A DNA stretch of 64,000 bases, taken from positions 1 through 64,000 of the forward strand of contig JAPFFF010000026.1 of the NCBI GenBank assembly GCA_039105265.1, written 5' to 3'. Positions 54,290-64,000 of this stretch are shown here, one piece after another. The stretch is from Tritrichomonas musculus (lineage: Eukaryota > Parabasalia > Tritrichomonadida > Tritrichomonadidae). The notes under the pieces are model-generated. The model was not told the origin of the DNA. It searched no databases and was given only the letters and a program-made list of their open reading frames with translations. How positions within the stretch are numbered: position 1 is the first letter of the stretch; every line of letters begins with the position of its first letter. The position numbers and the translations under genes are program-made.

Positions 54290-54945
54290 AATTTTCCAAG
54301 GCCATTTGACGCGTATTGGTTCAGAAATATCCTTATTAGAAATAATGATACTTTAGGAAAGAAAAAGTGCCCATATGTCGACGATAATAGGGGAGAACTT
54401 TTTTTCATAGCCATCGAAAAGTATATTCAAGAAGAAATTGATGTTTTAAAAAGAATCATTGAACTCCGATCATTAATAAATATGGATGAAATAGGATTCG
54501 GGTGACATCTTCACTATGGAAAAAGGAGGTACTGGGTATACATAAAAAGTGCCAGGTTCCTCCAGTGTGTGGGGAAGAAACAAATCAATACCACATTTCC
54601 TGGTTTTGTGGTATAACTGCGGGAGGAACATACATTACACCTTGACTCTTATCCACAAGTATCAACATGGATCCAGATTTTGATGACACTTTTTTGTCGA
54701 AATTCGCAGAATTTTATAAAACGGGAAAAAGTTATTTGACAAAGAAAGCAAAGATAGAATGGATTATAAATTGCTTGATTTCATATGTAGTATCAATCTG
54801 AGAAGAGATTCGAAAGCCAAATCATCCTGTTGTTCTCATTATGGATGGGCTTGGTAGCCTTTTTGATGACGAAGTGATGGAAGAATTCTGCAAGATTGAA
54901 CCTTTCATGTCCTCTGTTGTAAAATCTGTCCCCATTTGTTAAAGT
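54290..54945 (+). mobile_element. pogo/Tigger-type transposase relic (plus strand)
   Basis: Short frames in order read VDDNRGELFFIAIEKYIQEEID, INMDEIGFG (first catalytic Asp region), a piece ending INMDPDFDDTFLSKFAEFYK, and HPVVLIMDGLGSLFDDEVMEEF (second catalytic Asp region). This is the DDE_1 core of Tigger-like transposons. Several frameshifts and stops break it, and it lacks the N-terminal DNA-binding part. No ends were found. Confidence 0.65.
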
Positions 54946-55560
54946 AAAGGGACAAAAAAATTTAAAATCTTTAAGTTTTTGGATTAAAGAATCAAGTATA
55001 CGCTTTATCCTATTATTATAAAAACCATCTTCCATCATGTGTATATGAATTGGTGGAAATGATTTATGATTTGCATCCAATGGTTCAACGACATAACAAA
55101 ATATACATGAATATATTTTGTTTTGGTCAATTTATTACTCAAATATTTGAATTTTTCTAGAAGTTTTTCGCCACTTAACGGTATAAAAATTGCAGCATCC
55201 ATACCAATATGACATTTAATTCGATCTTGATGATTAACTTTTAGAAATGATTTGCATATTTCTTCTTCCTCCTCTTGAATTAAATCAAACAGAAATGGTT
55301 TAATATTTTGATCCTCTGGTATGGATATTATATATAATGAATAACTTTCAACTTTGATACTGGAATCCATTCCCAAATTGACATATTTTTCTTGAAAAAA
55401 TTCTATTGCATTTTGAAAAACTTCTTCTGCTGATATATTAATATAATCTGAATGTTTATTGATATTTGATATATGGAATAAATCTTCTGGATTTTAAGAA
55501 AATCTTTATAATTGGTTTTAAGCTAGACACCTAGTTTTAACAAAAAGTAAATGAAATCTT
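54890..55560 (-). mobile_element. Degenerate fragment, possibly a transposase of another family
   Basis: Two overlapping frames (55376-55035 and 55080 to about 54890) read continuously across one shift: DRIKCHIGMDAAIFIPLSG, YFVMSL, DANHKSFPPIHIHMMEDGFY, CPFTLTNGDRFYNRGHERF. The GMDA and NGDR spots could be acidic catalytic residues, but the family is not recognised. It abuts the plus-strand Tigger relic head-on and the T64 run on the other side. The call is inference from context. Confidence 0.35.
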
Positions 55561-55600
55561 CAATTTTGCAACTTCATGCTTTTTTTGATGAGATGTTTAA

Positions 55601-55604
<4 letters not shown>

Positions 55605-55668
<64 letters not shown>
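55605..55668. repeat. T64 homopolymer
   Basis: 64 consecutive T, the longest homopolymer in the window. It lies at the junction between two transposon-derived fragments. Confidence 0.95.
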
Positions 55669-55669
<1 letters not shown>

Positions 55670-56592
55670 AATTTCTTTGAGATAAGGTATCAATATATTC
55701 TGCAACCAAAAAATCATAGCTTCCTCATTTAAATAACTGCTTTTGTTTTTAAGCCATAAGGAATTATTATATAATGGTGAGTTGATCACTTCTTTTGGAG
55801 GATTAATGGTTGTTGAAATAAGTAACAGTTTAAATACCACCGAAACGTGATTTCCATCAATATAATCACTGAAGCATGGAGCAACAGAACAAGTTTTGAT
55901 ATAAACACAGTTTCTTAATGTGTTTTTGTATGGCCTTTGAATAAAGCCAGATTCATCCATATTTACTATAACTGGTGGAAAACCTGATATACGAATCTCA
56001 ATGACCAGTTGGTCAAAATAATCATTAACTTGCTTCTTTATAACTTCGTTCTTTTGTTTTCTAAACTGTGTATTTTCATTACACCAAGAATTTCTTTATA
56101 TTATATTTTGAAATTGTACCACCATTATCTGTCTATGGTGGCATCTTTACCTTGAGTTGCTGCATATTTTTGCAAGCAATCTCTCGATTCTCAAGGTGTC
56201 ATGCGGTCACCTTTCATTTGCCTATATAGAATTTGGTTCAACAAAAAAGATTCTTCCTTATCGTCAACCAATGGAGGTCTTCTAACTTCGGTTCTTCGGT
56301 TCTTCGTTTTCCTCTTCTTCTTCTTGGTTTTCTACGATATTTTTATATTCATGATCTTTAATCTTTTTAAAATATAATAGTAAGTTTTTATAGAAATTTT
56401 CAATACTTTACATAATTTTGTAACGTAAAGAATGTGTGCATTCTTGAGAAATGTCAATTTGTTGACAATAGATGAATAAAAGTCATCGTTAAGATCATCT
56501 TGTATTATATCTGATCAATCATACTCTACAATTCTTGAAATATCCTTATTATTTTCAATGTGAAAGGCTTTTGACCTTACTGCTTTATGCAT
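55669..56592 (-). mobile_element. pogo/Tigger-type transposase relic (minus strand)
   Basis: From an ATG at 56592 the frames read MHKAVRSKAF, a helix-turn-helix-like piece (VTKLCKVLKISIKTYYYILKRL), RRPPLVDDKEESFLLNQILYRQMKGD (the Tc5/CENP-B-type DNA-binding domain of Tigger), and then VIVNMDESGFIQRP...NCVYIKT (the first catalytic Asp region of DDE_1), ending ...FWLQNILIPYLKEI at the T64 run. At least four stops and a frameshift interrupt it; the second and third catalytic residues are missing, so it is truncated. Terminal repeats were not found. Confidence 0.75.
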
Positions 56593-56827
56593 TACCTTAA
56601 ATAAAAAATGAAACATATATAATTCAAAAAGTGAATTTTCCTATCATTATTATCATCCACTTTTTCAATAATAAAAACCATACAAAAAGTTGATTTTCCA
56701 ATTCTTTTACGTTTTCAATATCAAAAAAAAAAAAAAAAAAAAATATTGTATCAAATAAACAAATATTTAATTCCATATAGTTAACTTTTAGAAATAAACA
56801 GCTTTTTTCAAACAATAATATTTAATT

Positions 56828-57829
56828 TTAATTATCAACAAACAGATTTAATTTATCAAGAACAAAAATCCAAAGAACAAGAAGAGGAATAAAACCAAAG
56901 GTTGACCAAAAAATCATCGTAGAAGAAACTCCTGTACCTAGTTTTGCACGATCGGTTACTGCAAAACAAGCAGCTGCAGTTGGTTGACCGGTTAAAATAA
57001 TACATTGCCTTGCTAATCGTGGCGGTAATTTAAATGCAAGACATAAAAGTGTGGTAATAAACGGAATAATTACAAGTTTGGAAATCATCGCAAATAGAAA
57101 CTGTGACCAATGACAAGAAACTAAGGAATGCTGCGAAAGAAAAGCTCCAACGCAAAAAAGCGAGAAAGCCAATACACAATCACCAATAAGTTTCATTATT
57201 TCTCGTAAAAAAGTACATACTCCCCATGCAGTCGCTGCATAAATTAAACCAAAAACATTTCCTACAAGAAACATATTTTGTGTGAGACTAAATAAAATGT
57301 GAATGATAGTTTTGATTGAAAATTTCTTTTTTGGCTTTCCTTCTGATATTAATTTTTTATTTTCATTCATAATTTGGTTGATGTCTGATAAAATATAAAA
57401 AATTGGAGATGCAACAAGATCATTTGACAAAAAAATAATCGAAATCATTGTTGATTCTGATTCGTCCCATAAAGCTAAGAAAATTGGAATTCCTGATATA
57501 ACAAAATTAATATAAACTGTTGGGAAAGTAGTCGCAATGTAAGTACCAAACTTTTCTTTTTTCGCAATAAAAATAATAGGTATACTTATGATATAACCAA
57601 TAACAACTACAATGGCGCTGATAGCAAAAGGCATAAAGTTCATTTCACGAATGTCCTTTCCAGCTAAAGACCTAAATGTTAGTGCAAAAAAACAGATTTT
57701 TGCTGAAAATTTATTAATTGTATCATTACTTTTGTATGAAACAACATGAAACTTCGTAAGTACATAACCAAGAATCACAATAAGCAACATTGAAATTCCC
57801 ACTTGAATCACATTTGAAAAATTAGTCAT
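56828..57829 (-). CDS. Auxin efflux carrier (AEC) family membrane transporter
   Basis: 333 residues from ATG 57829 with about 9-10 transmembrane helices in two bundles of five separated by a charged loop (residues ~155-175, NENKKLISEGKPKKKFS). Features of the family (PF03547): an N-terminal helix followed by F..T.NKFSAKICFFALTFRSLAGKD, the helix-5 text FPTVYINFVISGIPIFLALW, and the C-terminal PPRLARQCIILTGQPTAAACFAVTDRA stretch near the helix crossover. The family exports small organic anions; the substrate here is unknown. The frame is intact. The downstream neighbour is transposon debris. Confidence 0.85.
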   Translation of the reverse strand: MTNFSNVIQVGISMLLIVILGYVLTKFHVVSYKSNDTINKFSAKICFFALTFRSLAGKDIREMNFMPFAISAIVVVIGYIISIPIIFIAKKEKFGTYIATTFPTVYINFVISGIPIFLALWDESESTMISIIFLSNDLVASPIFYILSDINQIMNENKKLISEGKPKKKFSIKTIIHILFSLTQNMFLVGNVFGLIYAATAWGVCTFLREIMKLIGDCVLAFSLFCVGAFLSQHSLVSCHWSQFLFAMISKLVIIPFITTLLCLAFKLPPRLARQCIILTGQPTAAACFAVTDRAKLGTGVSSTMIFWSTFGFIPLLVLWIFVLDKLNLFVDN

Positions 57830-58154
57830 GATTGGATGGAATAAGAGGTTTTGAAATAAAATAAATTTGAAATAAAATTTTTTATTTTTAAATTACTCAC
57901 TTCCATAAACACGATTTATTTATTTTTTTTCTAAATTATTTTTAATATAGATATTTAAATATTAAAATTTATCATTTTCTTATAATATATTTTTAATTTA
58001 ATGAGATGAAATCAATTTTTTAATAGTATTAAATTGAATATAATTTTTTTTAAATTCAACTTTTTAATAATATATTTGAATTTTTGATGAATTAAAATTG
58101 ACCTTGATTTTATTAAAACATGTTAACGTAATATTCTTTTGATCCAAGTTTTTA
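57830..58154. promoter_or_regulatory. Divergent intergenic region
   Basis: 325 bp between divergent start codons of the AEC transporter and the CAP-like gene. Very A/T-rich; no specific element is seen. Confidence 0.4.
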
Positions 58155-59591
58155 ATGTCTTCTGATGAATCGAGTATATCACTCGATGATTCAATATCAA
58201 GCGCTCATATAGATACTGCTATTTCTAGAAACAATTCCAGTGATTCTTATTCACAAACTAATAACATAATTATTTCAAAAAATGGCTTTTATAATAGGGA
58301 TAACAGTTCTGTTAAATATTATTTATTAAAATCAATTTCATCAATGATGCTCTACTCTATCAATTCTTTTCGTACTTCACACAAGAAATCATATCTACTT
58401 GAAGATTCAGACTTATTTGCAATTGCAATGGACCATTCACATATGATATCACAAAATCAGGATAATTTTAATACAGAGTCATTAAAACCAAAAATGTCTC
58501 AATACTCGTTTGTTTGTTATCAAGCTCATGTTAGTCGACATCCAAATGACGAAAATGCACTAACAAGCGTTATTAACTCATGGACAGCTGAACCATCTAT
58601 TATGAAATCTATTTTATCTGATTTCAATGTAGCTGCAGTAGGATCCGAGATATCATCAGAAACAAATGAAACATTTTTTGCTTTAATTTTAGCATTAAGA
58701 TCAACAATAGGAAATTCTTTTTATCAAGGCGAATCTTTAAGAAGCATGATCCTTGCAGAAAAAACAATCAATCTTTTGAATGATATTAGAATTTCACATT
58801 TCTCTCTTCCTCCAATAAAAATGGATGCTCAATTATGCGAACACGCTTTTAACTTTGCTAAAATGGATCGGACTACAATTACTACAGATTTGCTTAAAGA
58901 AAAAATCGGACAATTTTCTTCTCAAAAAGTTGCCTTTGGAGAAATAAAAATCAACAAACGTAAGAAGAATTCAATCATAATCGAAGAAATCGTTGAGGAA
59001 TGGCTAAATCAAATTGGAAGATCTCATTTATACCTTGGCGACTACAATAGAATCGGCGTTGGATTTATAATTAGCAAAGAATCAACATTAAAATCACTTA
59101 TTATACTTATCAGATCAATTCAAGGATCTCTTGTCGATGGAACTGAAACAGTAATTGAGGAATCAATCCTTGCAGAAGACATATACAAATCTCTTAATCA
59201 GTTTCGAGAACAACATGCTTTAAATTCACTAAAATATGATGAAGATCTATGCGAAATCGCTGAACGACACACAATTTATGTCGCAAATGGAAGAATTGGC
59301 ATTGATCCTCTTGAAGACGATGAATACACTCAAATTGTTGAACCAAAATACTCAGCTATAGATATATCACATTTAGTTGCATGCGAAATTTCTAAAGCTC
59401 CATCGGTTTATATGTCAAAGTGGAGAAAAAATGAAGGATGTTTATCTGTATTATTAAATCCGTTAATTAATGAAGTTGGAATTGGAGTTGCTTTTGATGA
59501 AAACTTTATGTGCCATATAACAACAATGCTTGGTATAAATGAAACAATCAAAAGTAAAAAAGAAATTATTAATAAAGTTGTTAGATTTTAA
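58155..59591 (+). CDS. Protein with three CAP/SCP-like domains
   Basis: 478 residues from ATG 58155. After a Ser/Asp-rich head (~55 residues) come three units with the CAP (CRISP/antigen 5/PR-1) start pattern of an N-terminal (L)N..R helix followed by L..A..H: SINSFRTSHKKSYLLEDSDLFAIAMDHSH (about 73-101), LLNDIRISHFSLPPIKMDAQLCEHAFNFA (about 209-237) and SLNQFREQHALNSLKYDEDLCEIAERHT (about 349-376). Each is followed by a beta-type piece (NRIGVGF, NEVGIGVAF) like the CAP core end. Most CAP proteins are secreted, but there is no signal peptide or transmembrane helix here. The detection rests on repeat pattern; the function is unknown. Confidence 0.6.
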   Translation: MSSDESSISLDDSISSAHIDTAISRNNSSDSYSQTNNIIISKNGFYNRDNSSVKYYLLKSISSMMLYSINSFRTSHKKSYLLEDSDLFAIAMDHSHMISQNQDNFNTESLKPKMSQYSFVCYQAHVSRHPNDENALTSVINSWTAEPSIMKSILSDFNVAAVGSEISSETNETFFALILALRSTIGNSFYQGESLRSMILAEKTINLLNDIRISHFSLPPIKMDAQLCEHAFNFAKMDRTTITTDLLKEKIGQFSSQKVAFGEIKINKRKKNSIIIEEIVEEWLNQIGRSHLYLGDYNRIGVGFIISKESTLKSLIILIRSIQGSLVDGTETVIEESILAEDIYKSLNQFREQHALNSLKYDEDLCEIAERHTIYVANGRIGIDPLEDDEYTQIVEPKYSAIDISHLVACEISKAPSVYMSKWRKNEGCLSVLLNPLINEVGIGVAFDENFMCHITTMLGINETIKSKKEIINKVVRF

Positions 59592-59800
59592 TAATTTCGA
59601 AGAGATCAAAAATCAGGAAATATACTTGTAATCAAAATTTGTTTTTAATAAATTAGTCTATTATTATTCTTTTTTCCATATTTTATTTAAAAGGATTGAA
59701 GATATGCAATAAAAAAGAATCAAAGAACTTTTTCAAAAAAAATTCGTTTTAATTAAAATTTTAGTAGATTGAAAAAGTTTCTTACTTAATAAATTTGAAA

Positions 59801-62800
59801 ATGAACAAATTTTTTTATCCTGGGACAGAAAAGATTGATAAACCAGGATTAGAACGTCATCATCAACTTATTGAATCGTCTACTTTACATACAGCAATAC
59901 AAAGTCAAAAAAAAGTTCGCGAATCATTACCAAACAATTGGATTTACAATGATAACAAAGCAAAAGAAGTATGGAGTGAGCTAGAACAATTTGAAAGTTG
60001 TCCACGAGGGCAATATAAACCAGATGAGCCTAGTCCATTAGCAAAAATCGATGAATCCGCTGCCAAATTACGGAAAACAATTACAAACTTTGAAATCCAA
60101 GATCAAGAATTTTTAATGGAACTAATGGAATTAATAGACGATGATTCATTTGTTGATTCTCTTGATCAATCCTCAATATTATTCGAAGCACGATATCGTT
60201 TACAGCAAATGATTGAAGAACATATTGATTTTGGCGAAAGACAAGCAAATTTATTAACCAATCTTACGTCCTGGTTTGTTGATGTTAAAAACGGTGAACA
60301 AGAAGATCAATCGTCAATATCGTCATTAAAGACATCATCATCAGAAGATAAACTTACCCAACTCAGGAAACTAATTGAAGATTACAAAGAAATGTCCGCA
60401 GGCCAAATTGAAAAAGCAGAAAACCTACATGAAGACATCATTCAAAATTTGAATGAAAAAGTGAACGACTGTAAGAAAAAAATTTCACAAAAAGATCTAG
60501 AATTGAGCCAATTGAATCAAAGTTTACAACAAGCAAATTCAAGACGTAAAAATGGTCGAGTTTTTAACGTACGAGATTCAGTTCACTATGACGCAGAACT
60601 TGCTTATTCGCAGCGAAAAGCGATGGAGCTTCAAGAGCAGTTAAATTCGTTAAGAGTTTCATTGTCAGAATACACAAAATTGAAGAATTCAAGTTCAATG
60701 CGAGAAATCATGTTAAATGCCAATTTGACGGACCAACCGCCGGATCTCCTTCAAAACTCGTCCTTAAAAAGTGAACGAAATTCAGTGCTCTATTCAAATT
60801 TCAATACAAACGATATGGACTTCACAAAATTGAAAGAAAACAATCACGGTCTAATTTCAGTTGAACGTGAAATTGAATTTGAATCGAAGCTTTGTGTATT
60901 GGCAAACCAAATCAAAAATTTGAAAGATGACAATAAAATCCTTTCTGAACAAATCATGCAAAATCGGCAGAGTGAAATTGTGAGTGAAAAGCGGTTTCAG
61001 TCGGTTGAAAGACAAAAGAAGACAATGGAGAGCGCTTTACAATCGGCAACCAAAAGGATGGAAAATATGAAAGAATCTTATGAAAGAAGAATCAAAGAGT
61101 TACAAGGCGATCCTTCTTCAATTGGAATGTCGGTTAACAGTGAAAACGAGAGCATTCTTTCATTGAAAAAGTCGTATGAGACAAAGATTGACAAAATGGC
61201 AGATGATTACAGAAAACAGATTCAAATGGCCCAACAATCAATGGATAAAAAATACCAGAAACAACTCGCTGACGTCTTTAAATCAATGAAACACGGCGAC
61301 GCATCAGCAGCACTTGAGCAAGTCACGACGAACTTCCAACAACAGATTCTCGAAATGGAGCGACACTTTAACAAAGAGCTGAAAGATGAAAAGAGGAAAA
61401 ATGCAGAGAGAGTTGTGTCTCTTACTAAACATTATGAATCAATCATTAAAAAGAAAGACATTGAAATCGAACGGATTAAAAATTCAGTTGATTCTGAAAT
61501 TAAATGTCAAATTCTGGACGTTAAAATTGAATTGGATGATAAATTCAATGCAAAAACATTCGAAGATCATGAAAATGCAGTCAACGAATATAACGACATT
61601 CGACGTCAAATGCAAGGAAGCATTGATCATTTGAATGAAAAATTGCTAAAAGTGACACGTGAAAGAGACACATTGAAATCATTAATTGAAGCAAACGATC
61701 TTGCTGTTGATTTGCTTGATGATTTGGACGGAAACAATGGAAATGAAAACGAAGAAGAAGAAGATTTAAATACCAATAATGGAAATACACGCGAAGACAA
61801 CATTCTTCAAAAATCTCTTCTTTCTTTGAAAGAAAAAGAAATAGAGCAAAAAGTGTCAGAAAAATTTTCTCTCATTGTTAAATCACAAAAAGAAACTCTC
61901 CAAGAATATCATAAATATGAGCTTGAAAAAGCAAAAAACTTTTACAAAGCTAAATTCCAAAATGTTTTGAGTGAGTTCAGAGAAAAAGTTGTCACTAAGG
62001 CAGGCGAAGTAAGTGATAGAATGTTGAAAGAAACCGAGCAAATTGATTATCGAAAAGAAATTGAAGACATCTTGGTTGAAACGGTTAAATTGTCGGTTTT
62101 TGACTCTGATTATCAACTTGACGAACTCTACAAAAATCCAACAATTCCATTGAGCGAACTTGACAATAAAGTTAATTTGTATCGTTCACAAGTTGCTGCT
62201 TTGGCAAGTGAAAATGAGTTTTGGAAGACGACTCTCAAGCACATGCAATCATCTTCAAATGGCGACAGTAAAGATGACTCCGATGTAAACGTGATTGAAT
62301 CGATGAAGGCAGCAATTGAGAAGCAGTCAAAAAGAATGGCTGAAATTGACAAAGAAAATCGAGCATTGATGAATAAACTTCGTCAATTGCCTGACACTGA
62401 AATAAACTTATTGGACACTTTTCCTATCGTTCCTAATGAAATCTGCAATTTGATTGACTTTCAACGGTTTGGTGACAATTCAAATGATGATTATTCAACT
62501 TTAGAAAAAGTCACAAGTACAAGCAAAATCACACAAAGTCAAAGCAAAGAAAAAGTCACAGACTATAGTTCATCAACATCTGAAACACAACGCAGTACTA
62601 CTACACAAAGCACATCCACTAAAACGAGCAATTCTGTTGTTTCAAGTACGAATGTAATTGAAGATGGAAAAATTTGTTGTTTTCACTGTCATTCTGTTTA
62701 TCAGCCTCAAGAAATAAGCCAGCAAGTTGTCAAATGCGAAGTCACAAAATGCCCTCAATGCGACCACTTATCATTGATGCCACAGACGGATGAAATCACA

Positions 62801-64000
62801 ATTTTGCATGAAAAAGAAGAACAAGAGACAACAACAAACAAAAGAGAAAACAGTTCTAATAAAGGCGACCTTTCATTACCAACAAAACCTGATTTGACAA
62901 CAACAAACAACAATGCTGCTTCTGAACAGTTCAATTATCAAGCAGCGATAGAACAGCAGCGGAAACAACAACAGCAGCAACAACAGCTAAAAGAACAACA
63001 TAACCAAGAATTGGAACAGATTCGACAAGCTCAAGAAAAACTGAAAATTGACCTTCAATTCCAACAAGAACAAAACCAGCAGATCAAAATTGAGCTTGAT
63101 AAATCATTGCAAAGAAACGAACAACTTAAAAACAAGCTGGTTCTTTACGAAAAGAATTTTGGAGATTTAGAGAAGCAATACATAAAGAAGATCCGCAAGA
63201 TAACTGATGATTTATCGAAGCTACAAAAGAGTTTCATTGAAGATTCGCTGTTCATTGTTCATTCAACTCAGCAGCTTCCGAATGATCAGCCTGAAAATCT
63301 AGAGAAGAAGATTTCAGTGTCACGAAACATATCACAAATGATGAGTGAAATTGAATTCTCATTGAATTCAACAACAAAGCCAATTTTTGACCAATTCATT
63401 GAATTCACAAATGAAAAATTTAATCAAGAAGAAGGAAGTGAAAAAGAACCTTCATTAGAAGATGCAAACGAAGCATTAAGCCAAGCAGAAAACCTTTTAA
63501 ATCTACTCTTAACTGGCTCCTATTCAAGTACGGATTCAAATGAATCTGACACGAAAAATGACGATACAAACAATGATTCAAATGATGTCATTTGCATTGA
63601 AAAAGTCGACCCTCTTTTAATGTGCAAATTGAACGTAATGAAAATGAACATTGATATCGTTAAAGAGCACAACGATTTCTTGGCTGAGATTGTGAACGAA
63701 GTCCTGAATCAGTTCAAAGAAATGACACTTAAAACTCGGCAAATTGGACGATCTTCAATTGGCATGGCAAAAAACATGAAAAGTGAACTCAAAAAAGTTT
63801 CTCATGATTTGAATTCAATCATTGAACAAAGGACGAAAGCAATGAATGAATTTAAACATGATCTTTTACAGCAACGAAATGCTTACGACTCACTTCAAGA
63901 ACAGTTTAGAACATCTGTTGCTGCATTTGAACAATTGCAAATCAACACCGACTCGAGCAAAGACGAAGTCATGATTCTGAAGAGGAAAGAAGACGACCAA
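59801..64000 (+). CDS. Giant coiled-coil protein with zinc ribbon, 3' end beyond window
   Basis: From ATG 59801 (MNKFFYPGTEKIDKPGLERH) one frame is open for exactly 1400 codons to the window edge with no stop. After ~200 residues of mixed sequence, most is heptad coiled coil rich in Glu, Lys, Gln and Ser. Two interruptions stand out: a Ser/Thr-rich linker leading into a CxxC...CxxC zinc ribbon (Cys960, 963, 984, 987; about residues 955-995), and a Gln-rich stretch near residues 1050-1090 (QQQRKQQQQQQQ). Such proteins are usually cytoskeletal, basal-body or Golgi-matrix components; no family is identified. The C-terminus and total length are unknown. Confidence 0.85.
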   Translation, partial: MNKFFYPGTEKIDKPGLERHHQLIESSTLHTAIQSQKKVRESLPNNWIYNDNKAKEVWSELEQFESCPRGQYKPDEPSPLAKIDESAAKLRKTITNFEIQDQEFLMELMELIDDDSFVDSLDQSSILFEARYRLQQMIEEHIDFGERQANLLTNLTSWFVDVKNGEQEDQSSISSLKTSSSEDKLTQLRKLIEDYKEMSAGQIEKAENLHEDIIQNLNEKVNDCKKKISQKDLELSQLNQSLQQANSRRKNGRVFNVRDSVHYDAELAYSQRKAMELQEQLNSLRVSLSEYTKLKNSSSMREIMLNANLTDQPPDLLQNSSLKSERNSVLYSNFNTNDMDFTKLKENNHGLISVEREIEFESKLCVLANQIKNLKDDNKILSEQIMQNRQSEIVSEKRFQSVERQKKTMESALQSATKRMENMKESYERRIKELQGDPSSIGMSVNSENESILSLKKSYETKIDKMADDYRKQIQMAQQSMDKKYQKQLADVFKSMKHGDASAALEQVTTNFQQQILEMERHFNKELKDEKRKNAERVVSLTKHYESIIKKKDIEIERIKNSVDSEIKCQILDVKIELDDKFNAKTFEDHENAVNEYNDIRRQMQGSIDHLNEKLLKVTRERDTLKSLIEANDLAVDLLDDLDGNNGNENEEEEDLNTNNGNTREDNILQKSLLSLKEKEIEQKVSEKFSLIVKSQKETLQEYHKYELEKAKNFYKAKFQNVLSEFREKVVTKAGEVSDRMLKETEQIDYRKEIEDILVETVKLSVFDSDYQLDELYKNPTIPLSELDNKVNLYRSQVAALASENEFWKTTLKHMQSSSNGDSKDDSDVNVIESMKAAIEKQSKRMAEIDKENRALMNKLRQLPDTEINLLDTFPIVPNEICNLIDFQRFGDNSNDDYSTLEKVTSTSKITQSQSKEKVTDYSSSTSETQRSTTTQSTSTKTSNSVVSSTNVIEDGKICCFHCHSVYQPQEISQQVVKCEVTKCPQCDHLSLMPQTDEITILHEKEEQETTTNKRENSSNKGDLSLPTKPDLTTTNNNAASEQFNYQAAIEQQRKQQQQQQQLKEQHNQELEQIRQAQEKLKIDLQFQQEQNQQIKIELDKSLQRNEQLKNKLVLYEKNFGDLEKQYIKKIRKITDDLSKLQKSFIEDSLFIVHSTQQLPNDQPENLEKKISVSRNISQMMSEIEFSLNSTTKPIFDQFIEFTNEKFNQEEGSEKEPSLEDANEALSQAENLLNLLLTGSYSSTDSNESDTKNDDTNNDSNDVICIEKVDPLLMCKLNVMKMNIDIVKEHNDFLAEIVNEVLNQFKEMTLKTRQIGRSSIGMAKNMKSELKKVSHDLNSIIEQRTKAMNEFKHDLLQQRNAYDSLQEQFRTSVAAFEQLQINTDSSKDEVMILKRKEDDQ

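Noticed and set aside
1-64000. Retroelements or large capsid-bearing elements (Maverick/Polinton type), common in trichomonads
   Set aside because: No reverse transcriptase, integrase, DNA polymerase B, packaging ATPase or capsid motif was seen in any frame read.

Overview
This window is strongly AT-rich eukaryotic DNA that looks like a parabasalid (trichomonad) genome, most likely Tritrichomonas foetus or a close relative. The gene repertoire supports this: Sel1-repeat protein kinases, BspA-like leucine-rich repeats fused to a kinase, DUF3447/ankyrin proteins, an S8 subtilisin and a RIM15/IRE-type AGC kinase. The one intron found has GTATGT at its 5' end and ACTAAC a few bases before its 3' AG, the fused branch-site/acceptor layout described for Trichomonas vaginalis. 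Genes are otherwise intron-poor, lie on both strands, and are separated by very AT-rich spacers with long homopolymer runs. The species call is inference.

Layout. 1-19 kb: the 3' end of an AGC kinase (cut by the window edge), a four-helix membrane protein, a large subtilisin-like membrane protease, a degenerate glucanotransferase-like protein with starch-binding-like domains, a small basic protein, a polytopic transporter-like protein, a decayed Asn/Asp-rich gene, a four-EF-hand protein and a small coiled-coil protein. 19.3-25 kb: a 3.3-kb element with 44-bp perfect terminal inverted repeats, carrying a second 1.3-kb element nested in it with an 8-bp target duplication; it abuts a decayed ankyrin + BspA-LRR gene. 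26-28 kb: a frameshifted family II (Mn-type) inorganic pyrophosphatase. 28.4-33 kb: a Sel1 kinase whose C-terminal part sits in another frame after an A8 run, with a 108-bp tandem array. 33-35.3 kb: a duplicated promoter segment split by a 1.2-kb insertion, then decayed exon-like islands. 35.5-40.7 kb: divergently transcribed DUF3447/ankyrin and kinase-Sel1-BspA genes sharing a 225-bp spacer. 40.7-43.6 kb: a 979-bp element with 9-bp target duplications, Sel1 and ankyrin gene fragments, and a 541-bp hAT-type MITE. 43.9-46.7 kb: a broken RBR-type E3 ligase gene and an intact tRNA-Ser(AGA). 46.8-53.2 kb: a GH78 alpha-L-rhamnosidase, a 495-bp MITE and a GOST-like seven-helix protein. 54.3-56.6 kb: a graveyard of pogo/Tigger-type transposase relics. 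56.8-64 kb: an auxin-efflux-carrier-family transporter, a protein with three CAP-like domains, and the first 1400 codons of a giant coiled-coil protein with a zinc ribbon.

There is no operon logic. The themes are surface and signalling families (kinases, BspA, DUF3447, protease, transporters) and heavy colonisation by short non-autonomous DNA transposons. Five elements have ends and target-site duplications defined here to the base. No CRISPR, retroelement or capsid-bearing element was recognised. Breaks are concentrated in a few genes while long neighbouring frames are intact, which suggests real gene decay more than general base-calling error.
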